DNA from: an uncultured Aquimarina sp.
GTDB taxonomy: Bacteria > Bacteroidota > Bacteroidia > Flavobacteriales > Flavobacteriaceae
Assembly (NCBI GenBank): GCA_947496355.1
Contig: CANMCO010000003.1
Location: 310,001-374,000, forward strand
Reading direction: 5' to 3'
Length of the DNA stretch: 64,000 nt
This document shows, piece after piece, positions 1 to 8,405 of this stretch. Made by a program: the position numbers and the translations under genes. The notes below the pieces were generated by a model that worked only from the letters and a program-made list of their open reading frames with translations, made no database searches and had not been told where the DNA came from. Within the stretch, counting starts at the first letter, position 1, and every line of letters begins with the position of its first letter.

Positions 1-2
1 GA

Positions 3-605
3 CATCCTAATCCTGGTGCAGGTGTGTTTCTTTCTAAGCATGTAGATGCGAGTATTGTAAATGCTGGAGATGGAGCACATGAGCATCCAACGCAAGCTTT
101 ATTAGATTCATACTCTATACGCGAACGATTAAGAGAAGTAGGAGGAAAAAAAATAGTGATTGTGGGAGATATTTTGCATTCTAGAGTTGCATTATCTAAT
201 ATTTTTGCCTTAAAATTACAAGGAGCAGAGGTAAAAGTATGTGGGCCAAAAACACTAATACCTAAATATATTGATAAACTTGGGGTAAAGGTTGAAACAG
301 ATCTTAAAAAAGCCTTAGAGTGGTGCGATGTGGCAAACATGTTGCGAGTACAGAATGAAAGAATGGAAATTAGTTATTTTCCGACAACAAGAGAATACAC
401 ACAACAATTTGGGGTAAACAAAAAGTTATTGGATAGTCTGGATAAAGAGATTGTAATTATGCACCCAGGACCTATCAATCGTGGAGTAGAAATCACGAGT
501 GATGTTGCTGATTCTAAACAAGCCATTATATTGGATCAGGTACAGAATGGAGTAGCAGTAAGAATGGCAGTAATATATCTTTTAGCTTCAAAAATTAAAC
601 GGTAA
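3..605 (+). CDS. pyrB: Aspartate carbamoyltransferase catalytic chain, 3' part (5' end outside window)
   Basis: Transfers the carbamoyl group of carbamoyl phosphate to L-aspartate, the committed step of pyrimidine synthesis in the cytoplasm. The frame is open to the left edge and reads HPNPGAGVFLSK before the first internal GTG at 24, so the gene starts outside the window and the GTG is not the start. The C-terminal half shows the family signature around DGAHEHPTQALLD, then a Rossmann-like aspartate domain with VGDILHSRVA and the HPGPINRG motif near the end. About 200 residues of the usual ~310 are present. A small STAS-like gene follows 3 nt after the stop, implying co-transcription. Identification is secure; only the N-terminus is missing. 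Confidence 0.95.
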   Translation, partial: HPNPGAGVFLSKHVDASIVNAGDGAHEHPTQALLDSYSIRERLREVGGKKIVIVGDILHSRVALSNIFALKLQGAEVKVCGPKTLIPKYIDKLGVKVETDLKKALEWCDVANMLRVQNERMEISYFPTTREYTQQFGVNKKLLDSLDKEIVIMHPGPINRGVEITSDVADSKQAIILDQVQNGVAVRMAVIYLLASKIKR

Positions 606-608
606 CTT

Positions 609-941
609 ATGATTTTTAACAAAGAAGGTTCTACAACCATAATTACACAAGAAAAAACTACTGTTATTGAGTTCGTAAAAAGACTTGAAGACAAATATGA
701 ATCTCTGAAAAGCGATAATATTATTGTTAATTTGTTTTCATTAAAACAAATTTCAGTGGCGGATATCAATGAATTTTTAAGAATTTCTAACAAATATAAG
801 AGTGCCAAGCGTTCCTTTGTTATTGTTACAAATAAAATTTCATTTGATGAAGTACCAGGAGAGATTACAATTGTTCCAACATTACAGGAGGCGTATGACT
901 TAGTCGAAATGGAAGAGATAGAAAGAGATCTTGATTTTTAA
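609..941 (+). CDS. STAS-like conserved small protein of the pyrB-rnz neighbourhood
   Basis: A 110-residue soluble protein with alternating beta and alpha segments resembling a STAS/anti-anti-sigma fold: a strand ending in NIIVNLF, a helix around SVADINEFLRIS, then the strand SFVIVTN. From memory, related small proteins near pyrB and rnz in Flavobacteriaceae are sometimes labelled ribonuclease Z only because of their neighbour, but this one has no HxHxDH metal motif. It starts 3 nt after the pyrB stop, so it probably shares the pyrB transcript. Function unknown. The acidic C-terminus (EMEEIERDLDF) is notable. Confidence 0.75.
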   Translation: MIFNKEGSTTIITQEKTTVIEFVKRLEDKYESLKSDNIIVNLFSLKQISVADINEFLRISNKYKSAKRSFVIVTNKISFDEVPGEITIVPTLQEAYDLVEMEEIERDLDF

Positions 942-989
942 GAAAAAGATTTTTTGTAATTATTCTGATTTTTTTTCGTCTTACAATCT

Positions 990-1448
990 ATGAATAGAAT
1001 TGCCCCATTTGTAACGATGATGTGTTTTCTTGTTTTTAGTAATTTCACAATTGCTCAGGATTGGATGTACGACTTTGAAAAGGCTAAAATAATAGCTAAA
1101 GAAAAAAATCAAAATATTATACTATTTTTTACAGGATCGGATTGGTGTTCTCCTTGTATCAAATTAGAAAGGAATGTGTTTTCTGATGAAGAGTTTAGGA
1201 AATTCGCCGATCAAAAATTTGTTTGGGTGAAGGCAGATTTTCCGAAAAGGAAGAAAAATAGTCTTTCAGAAGTACAGAAGAAGAAAAATGAAACCTTAGC
1301 GGATAAATATAATAGGAAGTGGGTGTTTCCGGTTATTTTGGTGTTGGATAAAGAAGGTGAAGTATTGGGTGTAACAGGATACAGAAGAGATTTGAAGGCT
1401 GCGGGTTACATTTCCTTACTTACCACTTTTGATTCTTTTGGAAAATAG
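990..1448 (+). CDS. Secreted thioredoxin-fold protein with WCSPC motif
   Basis: A 152-residue protein with an N-terminal signal peptide (about residues 1-22, ending near TIAQ) and a thioredoxin-like domain. The active site WCSPC follows the strand IILFFTGSD, and the cis-proline region lies near WVFPVILV. This matches the thioredoxin_7/DUF255-like group common in Bacteroidota, expected to act as a periplasmic thiol-disulfide reductant or isomerase. Its partner cannot be deduced. It starts 48 nt after the STAS-like gene and is followed by the truncated copy of the rnz 5' end. Confidence 0.8.
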   Translation: MNRIAPFVTMMCFLVFSNFTIAQDWMYDFEKAKIIAKEKNQNIILFFTGSDWCSPCIKLERNVFSDEEFRKFADQKFVWVKADFPKRKKNSLSEVQKKKNETLADKYNRKWVFPVILVLDKEGEVLGVTGYRRDLKAAGYISLLTTFDSFGK

Positions 1449-1470
1449 ATTGCTTTATAAGTGCTATTGA

Positions 1471-1581
1471 GGTATATTAAAAACCTTATTAATTAATAGG
1501 AAGAATAATTTTGAAACTTACAATTTTAGGTTGCTATTCTGCAACACCATTCGTATTTACTAATCCTACTTCTCAGGTTTT
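1471..1581 (+). repeat. Left copy of 111-bp direct duplication of the rnz 5' region
   Basis: This segment aligns without gaps to 3666-3776, with about 12 mismatches by hand count (roughly 89% identity). It holds the rnz leader, ribosome binding region (AGGAAGAATAA), the TTG start and the first 24 codons. Six of the mismatches cluster where the intact gene reads ACCCCGTACATTT. Similarity stops abruptly after CTCAGGTTTT. The two copies bracket the GH30-like lipoprotein gene. Confidence 0.9.
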
Positions 1582-1612
1582 GTTGAACGGAGGGTGGAGA
1601 GAAAATTGTTGA
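1511..1612 (+). pseudogene. Truncated 5' fragment of ribonuclease Z gene
   Basis: TTG start followed by KLTILGCYSATP, identical to the start of the intact rnz at 3706, then divergence and a TGA stop at 1610-1612 after about 33 codons. The metal-binding HxHxDH region is absent, so no active enzyme can be made. It retains the leader and ribosome binding site and may still be translated into a short peptide. It is the coding part of the left duplication copy. Confidence 0.85.
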
Positions 1613-1752
1613 ATTACCAAATTTGATATTACTACCTAGTTATTTTAAAGGTCATGTTTCGGAATTAGAAAAAACATGATGTAACAAAAAAAGTAGTTTT
1701 TTATTTTTGAAATTAACTAGATTCCTAGTAAAAACATTACTTCGAAAAATTT

Positions 1753-1789
1753 AATGAATGATTGAAATGGGATGACTAATTTCATTCAT
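1753..1789 (-). terminator. Probable terminator of the GH30-like gene
   Basis: An imperfect inverted repeat (AATGAATG and GAAAT pairing with ATTTC and ATTCATT) overlaps the stop codon of the minus-strand hydrolase gene and is followed on the minus strand by AAATTTTT. The stem is AT-rich and interrupted, so confidence is moderate. Confidence 0.45.
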
Positions 1790-3260
1790 TGACAATCGAA
1801 ATTTTAAGAGTATTTATCGAATACCTCCCTGCAGAAAAAGTTAGAGAATCCAAAGCAGATTGGTATTCTTCAGAGTCGACCAAAATACCATTATTTTGTT
1901 CATCAGTAGTGGTGATTGAATAACTACTTATTTTTAATTTTTTTTCCTGACCATTATTTACAATAACTGAAACTTCTTTTGTTTTTGCACTATAATTTGA
2001 ATAGTTTATAAAAAGAGTATCCTGCCCCATTTTTCTGAATGCCGTAATCTCTGAGTTCGAATTATAATCATTTTCGTAACCTAATACATAAGATGAATCG
2101 GGTTGAGAAGAAGTAAGCTGTTTAAAAGCATAATAATGCTTGTATGGTTTAGGCTCTGAAGCACCCCACGGAATATGGATAAGCCCTCCTGGATGAAACT
2201 CGTTTGGATAGTTATTCTCAAAATAAAACCAAGAACTCACACCATTTCTAACAGCAGTTCCAAATAGGTTCGATAAGGATAGTGCAGCTTCAAGAGGCCT
2301 GTCTACAGAAACCAAATCAAGAGCATCGCCTTTTAAAGCATGCGTTTCTGACTGATAAAAAGCTTTACCTTCTGCCTCATTGACAATACTCCTGAACAAT
2401 TGTGGATTAGCCCCATTTTCGTATTGATGTGTGGCAACAATATCTATTTGATTCCATACATCTGGATGTTTACTTTTAAAGAATCTGATGTAATCAATAC
2501 ATCCACTGGGCGATATGGTACTAGGTCCCATAATTAGAGGAATTTGCATATTAGTTGTATTTATTTCGGGATCATTTAACATCTCTTTAAACTTGGGAAC
2601 AGCATATTTGAAAATATTAGCCACTGCTTCTTTAGTATTTCCATCGAGTCCATAATGATACTTTCGGAATGTACGATCCAAATCAGGTTCGTTTACTACA
2701 TTAAGTATTTCCGTGGATACTCCTCGATCATGAAATCCCTTAAAAAGTTGAAAAAACCAATTGGCTAAACGATCATAAATCTCGGGATCATCAGTATTGA
2801 GCGCTTGAAGAGTCTCTCCGTTAACAACTATCTCATGCATCAAATCATCAGGAAATTTGTTCCCAACAAGTGAAAACTGAATTTCTGGTCGGTAACTTAT
2901 GGCAGCCTTTATATAATTGGCCCTTCGGTCAAAATATGGAGGATCATCACTAGGATAAATTTGAATATAATCCTGAAGATATTTCATGTTACAATCTTTT
3001 GCTATTATTTGGATAGCTTGATCTTGAGCGATTTCATTCATGCTGTAATGATGTCCTAGAAATAAACCTATTGAGACTCCACCTCCTATAAATTGGTGTT
3101 TATAATCTTCAGTATTCAGAATTATTTTTTGTGTTTCTATTACAACTTCTTCTGGTTCTTCTGTAGTTATTTCTACAGGGTCATCTGTACTACATCCTAT
3201 CAAACTTGATAAAAGACAAAACAATACTAACTTAGTTTTTATTACTTCAATTATTTTCAT
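1782..3260 (-). CDS. Lipoprotein glycoside hydrolase, clan GH-A, GH30-like
   Basis: A 492-residue lipoprotein. The signal peptide ends in a lipobox LIGC with Cys at residue 23, followed by an acidic linker. The catalytic domain looks like a (beta/alpha)8 clan GH-A barrel: NVVNEPD places the acid/base Glu at about residue 191, FYQSETHA places the nucleophile Glu at about 305, and THQYENG lies between them. A small beta domain follows after about residue 400. GH30 (xylanase, glucanase or glucuronidase activities) is the best guess; substrate cannot be stated. No transporter or regulator gene lies beside it. The gene is convergent with the thioredoxin gene and divergent from rnz, inside a segment bracketed by the rnz 5' duplication, which suggests acquisition. 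Confidence 0.7.
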   Translation of the reverse strand: MKIIEVIKTKLVLFCLLSSLIGCSTDDPVEITTEEPEEVVIETQKIILNTEDYKHQFIGGGVSIGLFLGHHYSMNEIAQDQAIQIIAKDCNMKYLQDYIQIYPSDDPPYFDRRANYIKAAISYRPEIQFSLVGNKFPDDLMHEIVVNGETLQALNTDDPEIYDRLANWFFQLFKGFHDRGVSTEILNVVNEPDLDRTFRKYHYGLDGNTKEAVANIFKYAVPKFKEMLNDPEINTTNMQIPLIMGPSTISPSGCIDYIRFFKSKHPDVWNQIDIVATHQYENGANPQLFRSIVNEAEGKAFYQSETHALKGDALDLVSVDRPLEAALSLSNLFGTAVRNGVSSWFYFENNYPNEFHPGGLIHIPWGASEPKPYKHYYAFKQLTSSQPDSSYVLGYENDYNSNSEITAFRKMGQDTLFINYSNYSAKTKEVSVIVNNGQEKKLKISSYSITTTDEQNNGILVDSEEYQSALDSLTFSAGRYSINTLKISIVNE

Positions 3261-3705
3261 AATATTTGGCTTGTCAATAATAAATTATATGTTTTCTAAA
3301 TATTCTCTAATGCGCTTAACTTTATATCCATCTTAACTATTAAACTCGATGTTTAAAAATTAATCACATGGTAATGCGCTTAATTTTTTCATGTACAAAG
3401 AGCATTGATTTTATAAGTAAACTAATTTATAGAAAGCTATTGATTTTTGTGTCCTGCACTGTCTGTCTTGTCTCTATTAATATCTATCCAATAATTAAAA
3501 TTATTCTTAGGTCCTGTAAAAATAAATTAAATACAAATTTTATTTTTAGGTTGATCCTTTGGGAGTTACCAGATATTCAAAAAAAAGTCAAATGTAGAAA
3601 TACGGAGCTCTCTTTTCCTCAATTTCATTCTTTTTATAGATGGATTGGTTTATACATTAGATTGCGGTATATTAACAGTTTTATTAATTAAGAGGAAGAA
3701 TAATT
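3261..3705. other. Intergenic region with a repeated 12-mer and the right duplication copy
   Basis: No convincing gene. An open frame of 107 codons at 3368-3691 has no recognisable domain and unusual composition, and I do not call it. The 12-mer TAATGCGCTTAA occurs at 3308-3319 and again at 3372-3383, 64 bp apart, 48 and 112 bp upstream of the hydrolase start; it could be a regulator site. The last 40 bp are the rnz leader. Confidence 0.5.
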
Positions 3706-3776
3706 TTGAAACTTACAATTTTAGGTTGCTATTCTGCAACACCCCGTACATTTACCAATCCTACTTCTCAGGTTTT
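3666..3776 (+). repeat. Right copy of 111-bp direct duplication (intact rnz 5' end)
   Basis: Leader, ribosome binding region and first 24 codons of the functional rnz gene, matching 1471-1581 in the same orientation with about 12 mismatches. This copy continues into the full reading frame and is therefore the one that retained function. Confidence 0.9.
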
Positions 3777-4611
3777 AGAAATAAATAACCATATTTTTTT
3801 AATTGATTGTGGAGAAGGAACGCAGGTAGAATTACGACGAAACAAGATTAAATTTTCTAGAATAAAACATGTATTTGTATCTCACTTGCATGGAGATCAT
3901 TTTTTTGGATTGATTGGTTTGGTATCTACGTTTAGACTATTAGGCAGAGATACGCCTCTGCATATTCATGGACCTAAAGGTCTTAAGGAAGTAGTGACGT
4001 TGCAATTAAAGCTTTCTAATTCTTGGACTGATTACCCGTTACATTTTCATGAACTTACTAACACAGAATCAGAGGTAATTTTTGAGGATGAAAAAGTTGT
4101 TGTTAAGACAATACCTTTGCAACATAGGGTATATTGTAATGGTTTTCTATTTCAAGAAAAACCAGGAGATAGAAAACTATTAATGGGTAAAGTACAAAAT
4201 TATAATATAGACATTGCTTATTATCGGGCAATTAAGAAAGGAAAAGATGTAGTTCTGGATAACGGTACGGTGGTTCCAAATCAGGAATTAACAGATGACC
4301 CTAAACCTGTAAAAAGTTACGCATATTGTAGTGATACTAGATATGATGAAAAGAAGGTTCCTTTGATTGAAGGTGTAACAGTATTGTATCATGAATCTAC
4401 ATTTCTAGAGAGTCACAAACACCTATGTAAAAAAACGGGGCACAGCTCTGCGGCAGAAGCAGCGACTATTGCGAAGAAGGCGAAAGTTGAGACATTATTG
4501 TTAGGTCATTATTCAACACGATATGAAAATATCGAATTGTTTAGAGAAGAGGCGAAAACAATCTTTAGTAATGTTGAAATAACAGATGATGGGAAAGTAT
4601 TCGATTTTTGA
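3706..4611 (+). CDS. rnz: Ribonuclease Z
   Basis: Zinc-dependent endonuclease that removes 3' trailers from tRNA precursors. The 301-residue length is normal for the short form (RNase Z-S). The metallo-beta-lactamase motif HLHGDH sits at residues 60-65. Further ligand regions are visible in LQHRVYCNG, YCSDTRYDE, HESTF and near the C-terminus in GHYSTRY. The start is a TTG at 3706 with an AGAGGAAGAA purine stretch upstream, giving the typical N-terminus KLTILGCYSATPR; no ATG is near. A duplicated 5' fragment of the gene lies 2.2 kb upstream. In relatives I would expect it to follow the STAS-like gene directly, so the hydrolase segment probably separated them. Confidence 0.96.
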   Translation: MKLTILGCYSATPRTFTNPTSQVLEINNHIFLIDCGEGTQVELRRNKIKFSRIKHVFVSHLHGDHFFGLIGLVSTFRLLGRDTPLHIHGPKGLKEVVTLQLKLSNSWTDYPLHFHELTNTESEVIFEDEKVVVKTIPLQHRVYCNGFLFQEKPGDRKLLMGKVQNYNIDIAYYRAIKKGKDVVLDNGTVVPNQELTDDPKPVKSYAYCSDTRYDEKKVPLIEGVTVLYHESTFLESHKHLCKKTGHSSAAEAATIAKKAKVETLLLGHYSTRYENIELFREEAKTIFSNVEITDDGKVFDF

Positions 4612-4682
4612 TGCTATAAAAATCCTTGGTAAAGTTAATTTCTACATTCCAAATTAGGTAAATTGCAGAATTAATTGCTGTT

Positions 4683-5330
4683 ATGAATAGAGATCTCACA
4701 AATTATAGAAAATCGTACGAAAAGAGCTTTCTTGAGGAGGAAAACTTATCAGATTCACCATTTCAACTTTTTTCAGAATGGTTCAAGGAAGTAGAAGAAA
4801 CCGGTAGCGTTGAAGAGGTAAATGCGATGACGATAACAACTTCGGGATTAGATGGTTTTCCTAAATCTCGTATTGTGTTGTTAAAACACTTTGATGAAGA
4901 AGGATTGATTTTCTACACTAATTATGATTCAGAAAAAGGAAGAGCTATAGCAAGTAATAATAAGGTATGCCTCTCATTTTTCTGGCCAAATTTAGAACGA
5001 CAAGTTATAATTAAAGGTGTAGCTGAAAAGGTAGAAAAAGAGAAAAGCGAAACGTATTTTGGTTCTAGACCAAAAGGAAGTCAGCTTGGGGCGTGGGCTT
5101 CAAATCAAAGTGAAATAATTGAGTCGCGAGAAGTGCTAGAAGATAAGCTTAAGTCATTAGAAGCAGAATATAAGGATAAAAAGATACCGAAACCTCCTTT
5201 TTGGGGTGGCTATTGTGTGAAGCCTGTTGAATTTGAGTTCTGGCAAGGCAGGGCAAACCGACTACATGATCGTATTAGATTCTTACTTGATAATGATAAT
5301 AATTGGATTATTAGCAGATTGTCTCCATGA
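4683..5330 (+). CDS. pdxH: Pyridoxamine/pyridoxine 5'-phosphate oxidase
   Basis: FMN enzyme that oxidises pyridoxamine or pyridoxine 5'-phosphate to pyridoxal 5'-phosphate with oxygen, the final step of vitamin B6 synthesis and salvage. At 215 residues it has the normal length. Visible family motifs are SRIVLLK and FYTNYDSEKG for FMN binding, then the C-terminal signature with FEFWQGRANRLHDR and the ending RLSP. It starts 71 nt after rnz on the same strand and is convergent with the OmpA-family gene, whose stop lies only 6 nt away, so no separate terminator fits between them. Confidence 0.95.
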   Translation: MNRDLTNYRKSYEKSFLEEENLSDSPFQLFSEWFKEVEETGSVEEVNAMTITTSGLDGFPKSRIVLLKHFDEEGLIFYTNYDSEKGRAIASNNKVCLSFFWPNLERQVIIKGVAEKVEKEKSETYFGSRPKGSQLGAWASNQSEIIESREVLEDKLKSLEAEYKDKKIPKPPFWGGYCVKPVEFEFWQGRANRLHDRIRFLLDNDNNWIISRLSP

Positions 5331-5336
5331 ATAATA

Positions 5337-7601
5337 TTACATAATAACAAAACTGGATCTTCTGTTCTTTTGATATTGATCTTCAGAACAGTCTTGACCA
5401 TCTTTACAGTCATTTACGGGTCTACTTTCTCCAAAACCTACATAAGAGAGAATTCTGTTTTCAGGGATGTTTTTGCTTAATAAGTAGTTATAGATTGATT
5501 CAGCTCTCTTTTGAGATAGTGTCAAATTATAGTTTTCACCTCCACGACTATCAGAGTGTGTTTCTATTTTAATAATCATGTCTGGATAATCATCCTTCAT
5601 AATAGAAACTACTTTGTCTAATTCTACCTCTGCTTTTTCAGTAATATCCCATTTATCGAAGTCAAAATAGATTTCATTTAAATTGATAAGATCATTAATT
5701 GTCTTACTTAATTTACTGTCTGAATTTAATGGAGACTCTGGATCTTTGTTAGACTTAACAATATCTCCAGGGGTAATACCTCCGCTATCTGTACTATTAG
5801 CTTTCCTTCTTTTATCAAAATCTCCAGGTTGTACTTGTGCTAAATCACCATCAAATTTCTTTTTAGGAATAGAAACAAGACGATTTGCAAAAGGACAATT
5901 TAGTTCACTTATGTCTATTGCAAGCTTGAACTGATAGTAATCAGGTAAATCACATTTATTAATATGGTTATATCCTTCAGAGTATTTTGTGGTCTCATTT
6001 AAAGTTCCATTAAATTCTGCTCTAACTGGTTGATCTACTACCAAAATATCATCTATAGAGTCAATAGATTCACAACTAGTATCCACCACTACATTGTAAC
6101 TAATATCAAAAGGTTCGCTATCAGTTTTAACCATTTTATTAGGAACAGTCAAGCTTAGTGTCCTTGACGCAGCGTCAAATTTTGCTTTGATTTTTTTAGA
6201 AGGTAGCACTAGTGATTTTTCAGAAAAAATAACATTTTTAGGTAGAACATCTTTTATAACAGTATTCTTTGCGTCATCATTACCGTCATTATATATAGTA
6301 AGATTATATGTTATTTCCTGTTTTGGTGATAAAACATCATCAGGGTGAACGAAGCTGTTATCTGCATATTTTGATCTTTTGATAATGTGAATAGCTGGTT
6401 CATATATATCTACACTAAATGCAACAGCCATAACAGAGTAACCGTCATTATCTGTGGATAATCTAAATTTTGCTTCGGTCTGATTATTACCAATAATGCT
6501 GTTTCTAATATTTTTAATGTCGAATAAATCGGCATCATATCCTAAAGTATTTTGACTAGCCGGTACTCGGGTCTTAACATTTCTACCATTTTCAGTAATA
6601 TTTGCATTAAAGAAATTGTTCATAGGATTTGTACCATCTGCAAGACTTTTATATTTATTAGTCTCGTTTGACATCACTTGAAAACGATCTCCTCTAATTC
6701 CTTTGTCACCTTCAAATGCAATAACTCCAATTCTACCGTGTACCGCACCATTTGGTATTGTTTGAAAATTATCAAAAGAAAAAGCAACAGGTTTAGCTTT
6801 TGAATCGATATTCACGAAACCATCATATACATAAATTCTCTTTCTGGGTTTTGTATCATCTTCATAGATTACTACCATGGTCCAGCCACCTGTAAGACCA
6901 TTTCCTAACGTTTGATCATTGTCTACCGCTGAAGTTGTGGCAGGTATATTTGCTAAAGTGTACGTTCCTAAAGGGTTTTTAAGACTTAATACTTCTTCAG
7001 TAATATCTTTAAAGCAAGAATATTGTTTAAATAATGCCTCGTCGTCATTATAATAATCATGGATTATTTGTCCTCCACTAATAGTAGAGTAGGATGTATG
7101 TCCAGGATATTTAATTTTCACAGAAGTTATGTCGTGTTCTCGATTTTTATCGGCGTATGCAGCTGTCCAATATAGACCTACATGTTTGATTGCATTACAT
7201 TCAGACTCAATATTTAGATCAGCACTACTTGAGTTAAAAGTATTGGGATCATTATCTATATCAATAAACCCCATTTGGAATTGATTATTTAGCCCGCCGT
7301 CATTATAACTCTTGTTGGGATCAAATACACCTGTGCCATCATCATTGCTAACCTTTCCTAATATAGTGTTTGATACAAACTTGAAATCCCCTTTAAAAGT
7401 AAACTCAGTGCGTTTCTTAAGGGGTACTTCTACTTGACTATATGCTACAGAAGAAAAAATGCTGCATATAATGATAAGTAGGCTTATGGTTTGAAATCGG
7501 GTTAGATTTCTTTTTCTAATAATATTCTTTTCCACTTTTTTGTCTTTTTTAACCCTAATAGTAAAACGATAAATAATACTTAATACTGTTTGGGGAAACA
7601 C
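5337..7601 (-). CDS. OmpA-family cell-surface protein with DUF11-like repeat domain
   Basis: A 754-residue envelope protein. The apparent N-terminus is long and basic before a hydrophobic signal segment (about residues 37-56, ending SVAYSQ). A GTG at about residue 28 is a plausible alternative start and would give a more standard signal peptide. A large N-terminal domain of unknown fold follows, then a DUF11-like Ig domain (about 415-500, with NLTIYNDGNDDAKN), a linker, and a C-terminal OmpA peptidoglycan-binding domain (about 640-754) with FDFDKWDIT, HSDSRGGENYN and LSQKRAESIYNYL. It probably links the outer membrane or surface to peptidoglycan. A CKDGQDC loop inserted before the last helix may form a disulfide. 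Specific role unknown. Confidence 0.8.
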   Translation of the reverse strand: MFPQTVLSIIYRFTIRVKKDKKVEKNIIRKRNLTRFQTISLLIIICSIFSSVAYSQVEVPLKKRTEFTFKGDFKFVSNTILGKVSNDDGTGVFDPNKSYNDGGLNNQFQMGFIDIDNDPNTFNSSSADLNIESECNAIKHVGLYWTAAYADKNREHDITSVKIKYPGHTSYSTISGGQIIHDYYNDDEALFKQYSCFKDITEEVLSLKNPLGTYTLANIPATTSAVDNDQTLGNGLTGGWTMVVIYEDDTKPRKRIYVYDGFVNIDSKAKPVAFSFDNFQTIPNGAVHGRIGVIAFEGDKGIRGDRFQVMSNETNKYKSLADGTNPMNNFFNANITENGRNVKTRVPASQNTLGYDADLFDIKNIRNSIIGNNQTEAKFRLSTDNDGYSVMAVAFSVDIYEPAIHIIKRSKYADNSFVHPDDVLSPKQEITYNLTIYNDGNDDAKNTVIKDVLPKNVIFSEKSLVLPSKKIKAKFDAASRTLSLTVPNKMVKTDSEPFDISYNVVVDTSCESIDSIDDILVVDQPVRAEFNGTLNETTKYSEGYNHINKCDLPDYYQFKLAIDISELNCPFANRLVSIPKKKFDGDLAQVQPGDFDKRRKANSTDSGGITPGDIVKSNKDPESPLNSDSKLSKTINDLINLNEIYFDFDKWDITEKAEVELDKVVSIMKDDYPDMIIKIETHSDSRGGENYNLTLSQKRAESIYNYLLSKNIPENRILSYVGFGESRPVNDCKDGQDCSEDQYQKNRRSSFVIM

Positions 7602-7919
7602 TTTGATTTGTGGGAAAACCGTATGTAAATTTAGATTTTAACATTTGATTTTCTAAGAAAAAAAACAGGTTTTCGATATAAACACTAATTTTATCGATTA
7701 AAAACATGAATATATTATATTCATTTTCAGTAATTTAACTTTATGCTCATTGTCAAAAGAGTCATTTTTTTTACTATCATCTTGATCAAGATTAACCTCT
7801 TGGATCGACTAAAAAATTAAACAAAAAATTATTTTTATATTTTAATAGTAAGAATTGTAAAATCGAATTCTTAAACTTGTATAATATAACTTCGTTTCAC
7901 TAATAATATTATCCTAATC
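7602..7919. promoter_or_regulatory. Divergent intergenic region with two perfect palindromes
   Basis: 318 bp between the divergent OmpA-family gene and sixA. It contains a 19-bp AT-rich palindrome at 7706-7724 (ATGAATATA-T-TATATTCAT) and a 14-bp palindrome at 7779-7792 (ATCTTGATCAAGAT). Both could be dimeric regulator sites or hairpins. No open frame or RNA gene is recognisable, and promoters for both flanking genes must lie here. Confidence 0.45.
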
Positions 7920-8405
7920 ATGAAAACTTTATATATGATAAGGCATGCAAAATCTTCATGGGAGTTTGATGTTTCTGATGATAAAAGACCTCTAAATAGT
8001 AAAGGGTTAAAGGACGCTGAATTGATTGGAAAAGAGCTTAAAACACTTATAAAACCTATAGATAAGATATTGTGTAGTCCGGCTGAAAGAGCGTATAGTA
8101 CTGCAAAAATTATTTTGAAGCATCTGAATGTGTCTGATGATATATTTAGTTTAGAACCAGATCTTTATGATTTTAGTGGAGGTCAGGTTGTAGAGGTAAT
8201 TCAAAACTGTGGTGATGAAATAGATACATTAATGATTTTTGGACATAACCATGCATTTACTTCAATTGCTAATCTTTTTGGAAGTGAAGAGATTGATAAT
8301 GTACCTACAGCAGGGGTTGTGGCAATCGAATTTGATGTAAAAAGTTGGAAAAATATAAATGTAGGAAAAACCTTAATAAAATTATATCCTAAATCGTTGC
8401 GATAA
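7920..8405 (+). CDS. sixA: SixA-like phosphohistidine phosphatase (histidine phosphatase superfamily)
   Basis: A 161-residue phosphatase of the phosphoglycerate-mutase-like fold. The catalytic RHA motif is at residues 8-10 (His9), SPAERA (Arg57) contributes to the phosphate pocket, and the second histidine lies in FGHNH (about 109). Short length and motif order fit SixA, known in E. coli to act on phosphohistidine in signalling or PTS proteins. Its stop overlaps the ppk1 start by one base (TAATG), so it is the first gene of a polyphosphate operon. Whether it acts on the phosphohistidine of Ppk1 is open. Confidence 0.85.
   Translation: MKTLYMIRHAKSSWEFDVSDDKRPLNSKGLKDAELIGKELKTLIKPIDKILCSPAERAYSTAKIILKHLNVSDDIFSLEPDLYDFSGGQVVEVIQNCGDEIDTLMIFGHNHAFTSIANLFGSEEIDNVPTAGVVAIEFDVKSWKNINVGKTLIKLYPKSLR

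Noticed and set aside
3368..3691. 107-codon plus-strand open frame before rnz
   Set aside because: No domain, no ribosome binding site, composition unlike the neighbours, and it runs into the rnz leader copy.
7721..7736. 16-mer TCATTTTCAGTAATTT also found at 41141-41156
   Set aside because: In an AT-rich 64-kb window one such match is expected by chance, and the contexts differ.
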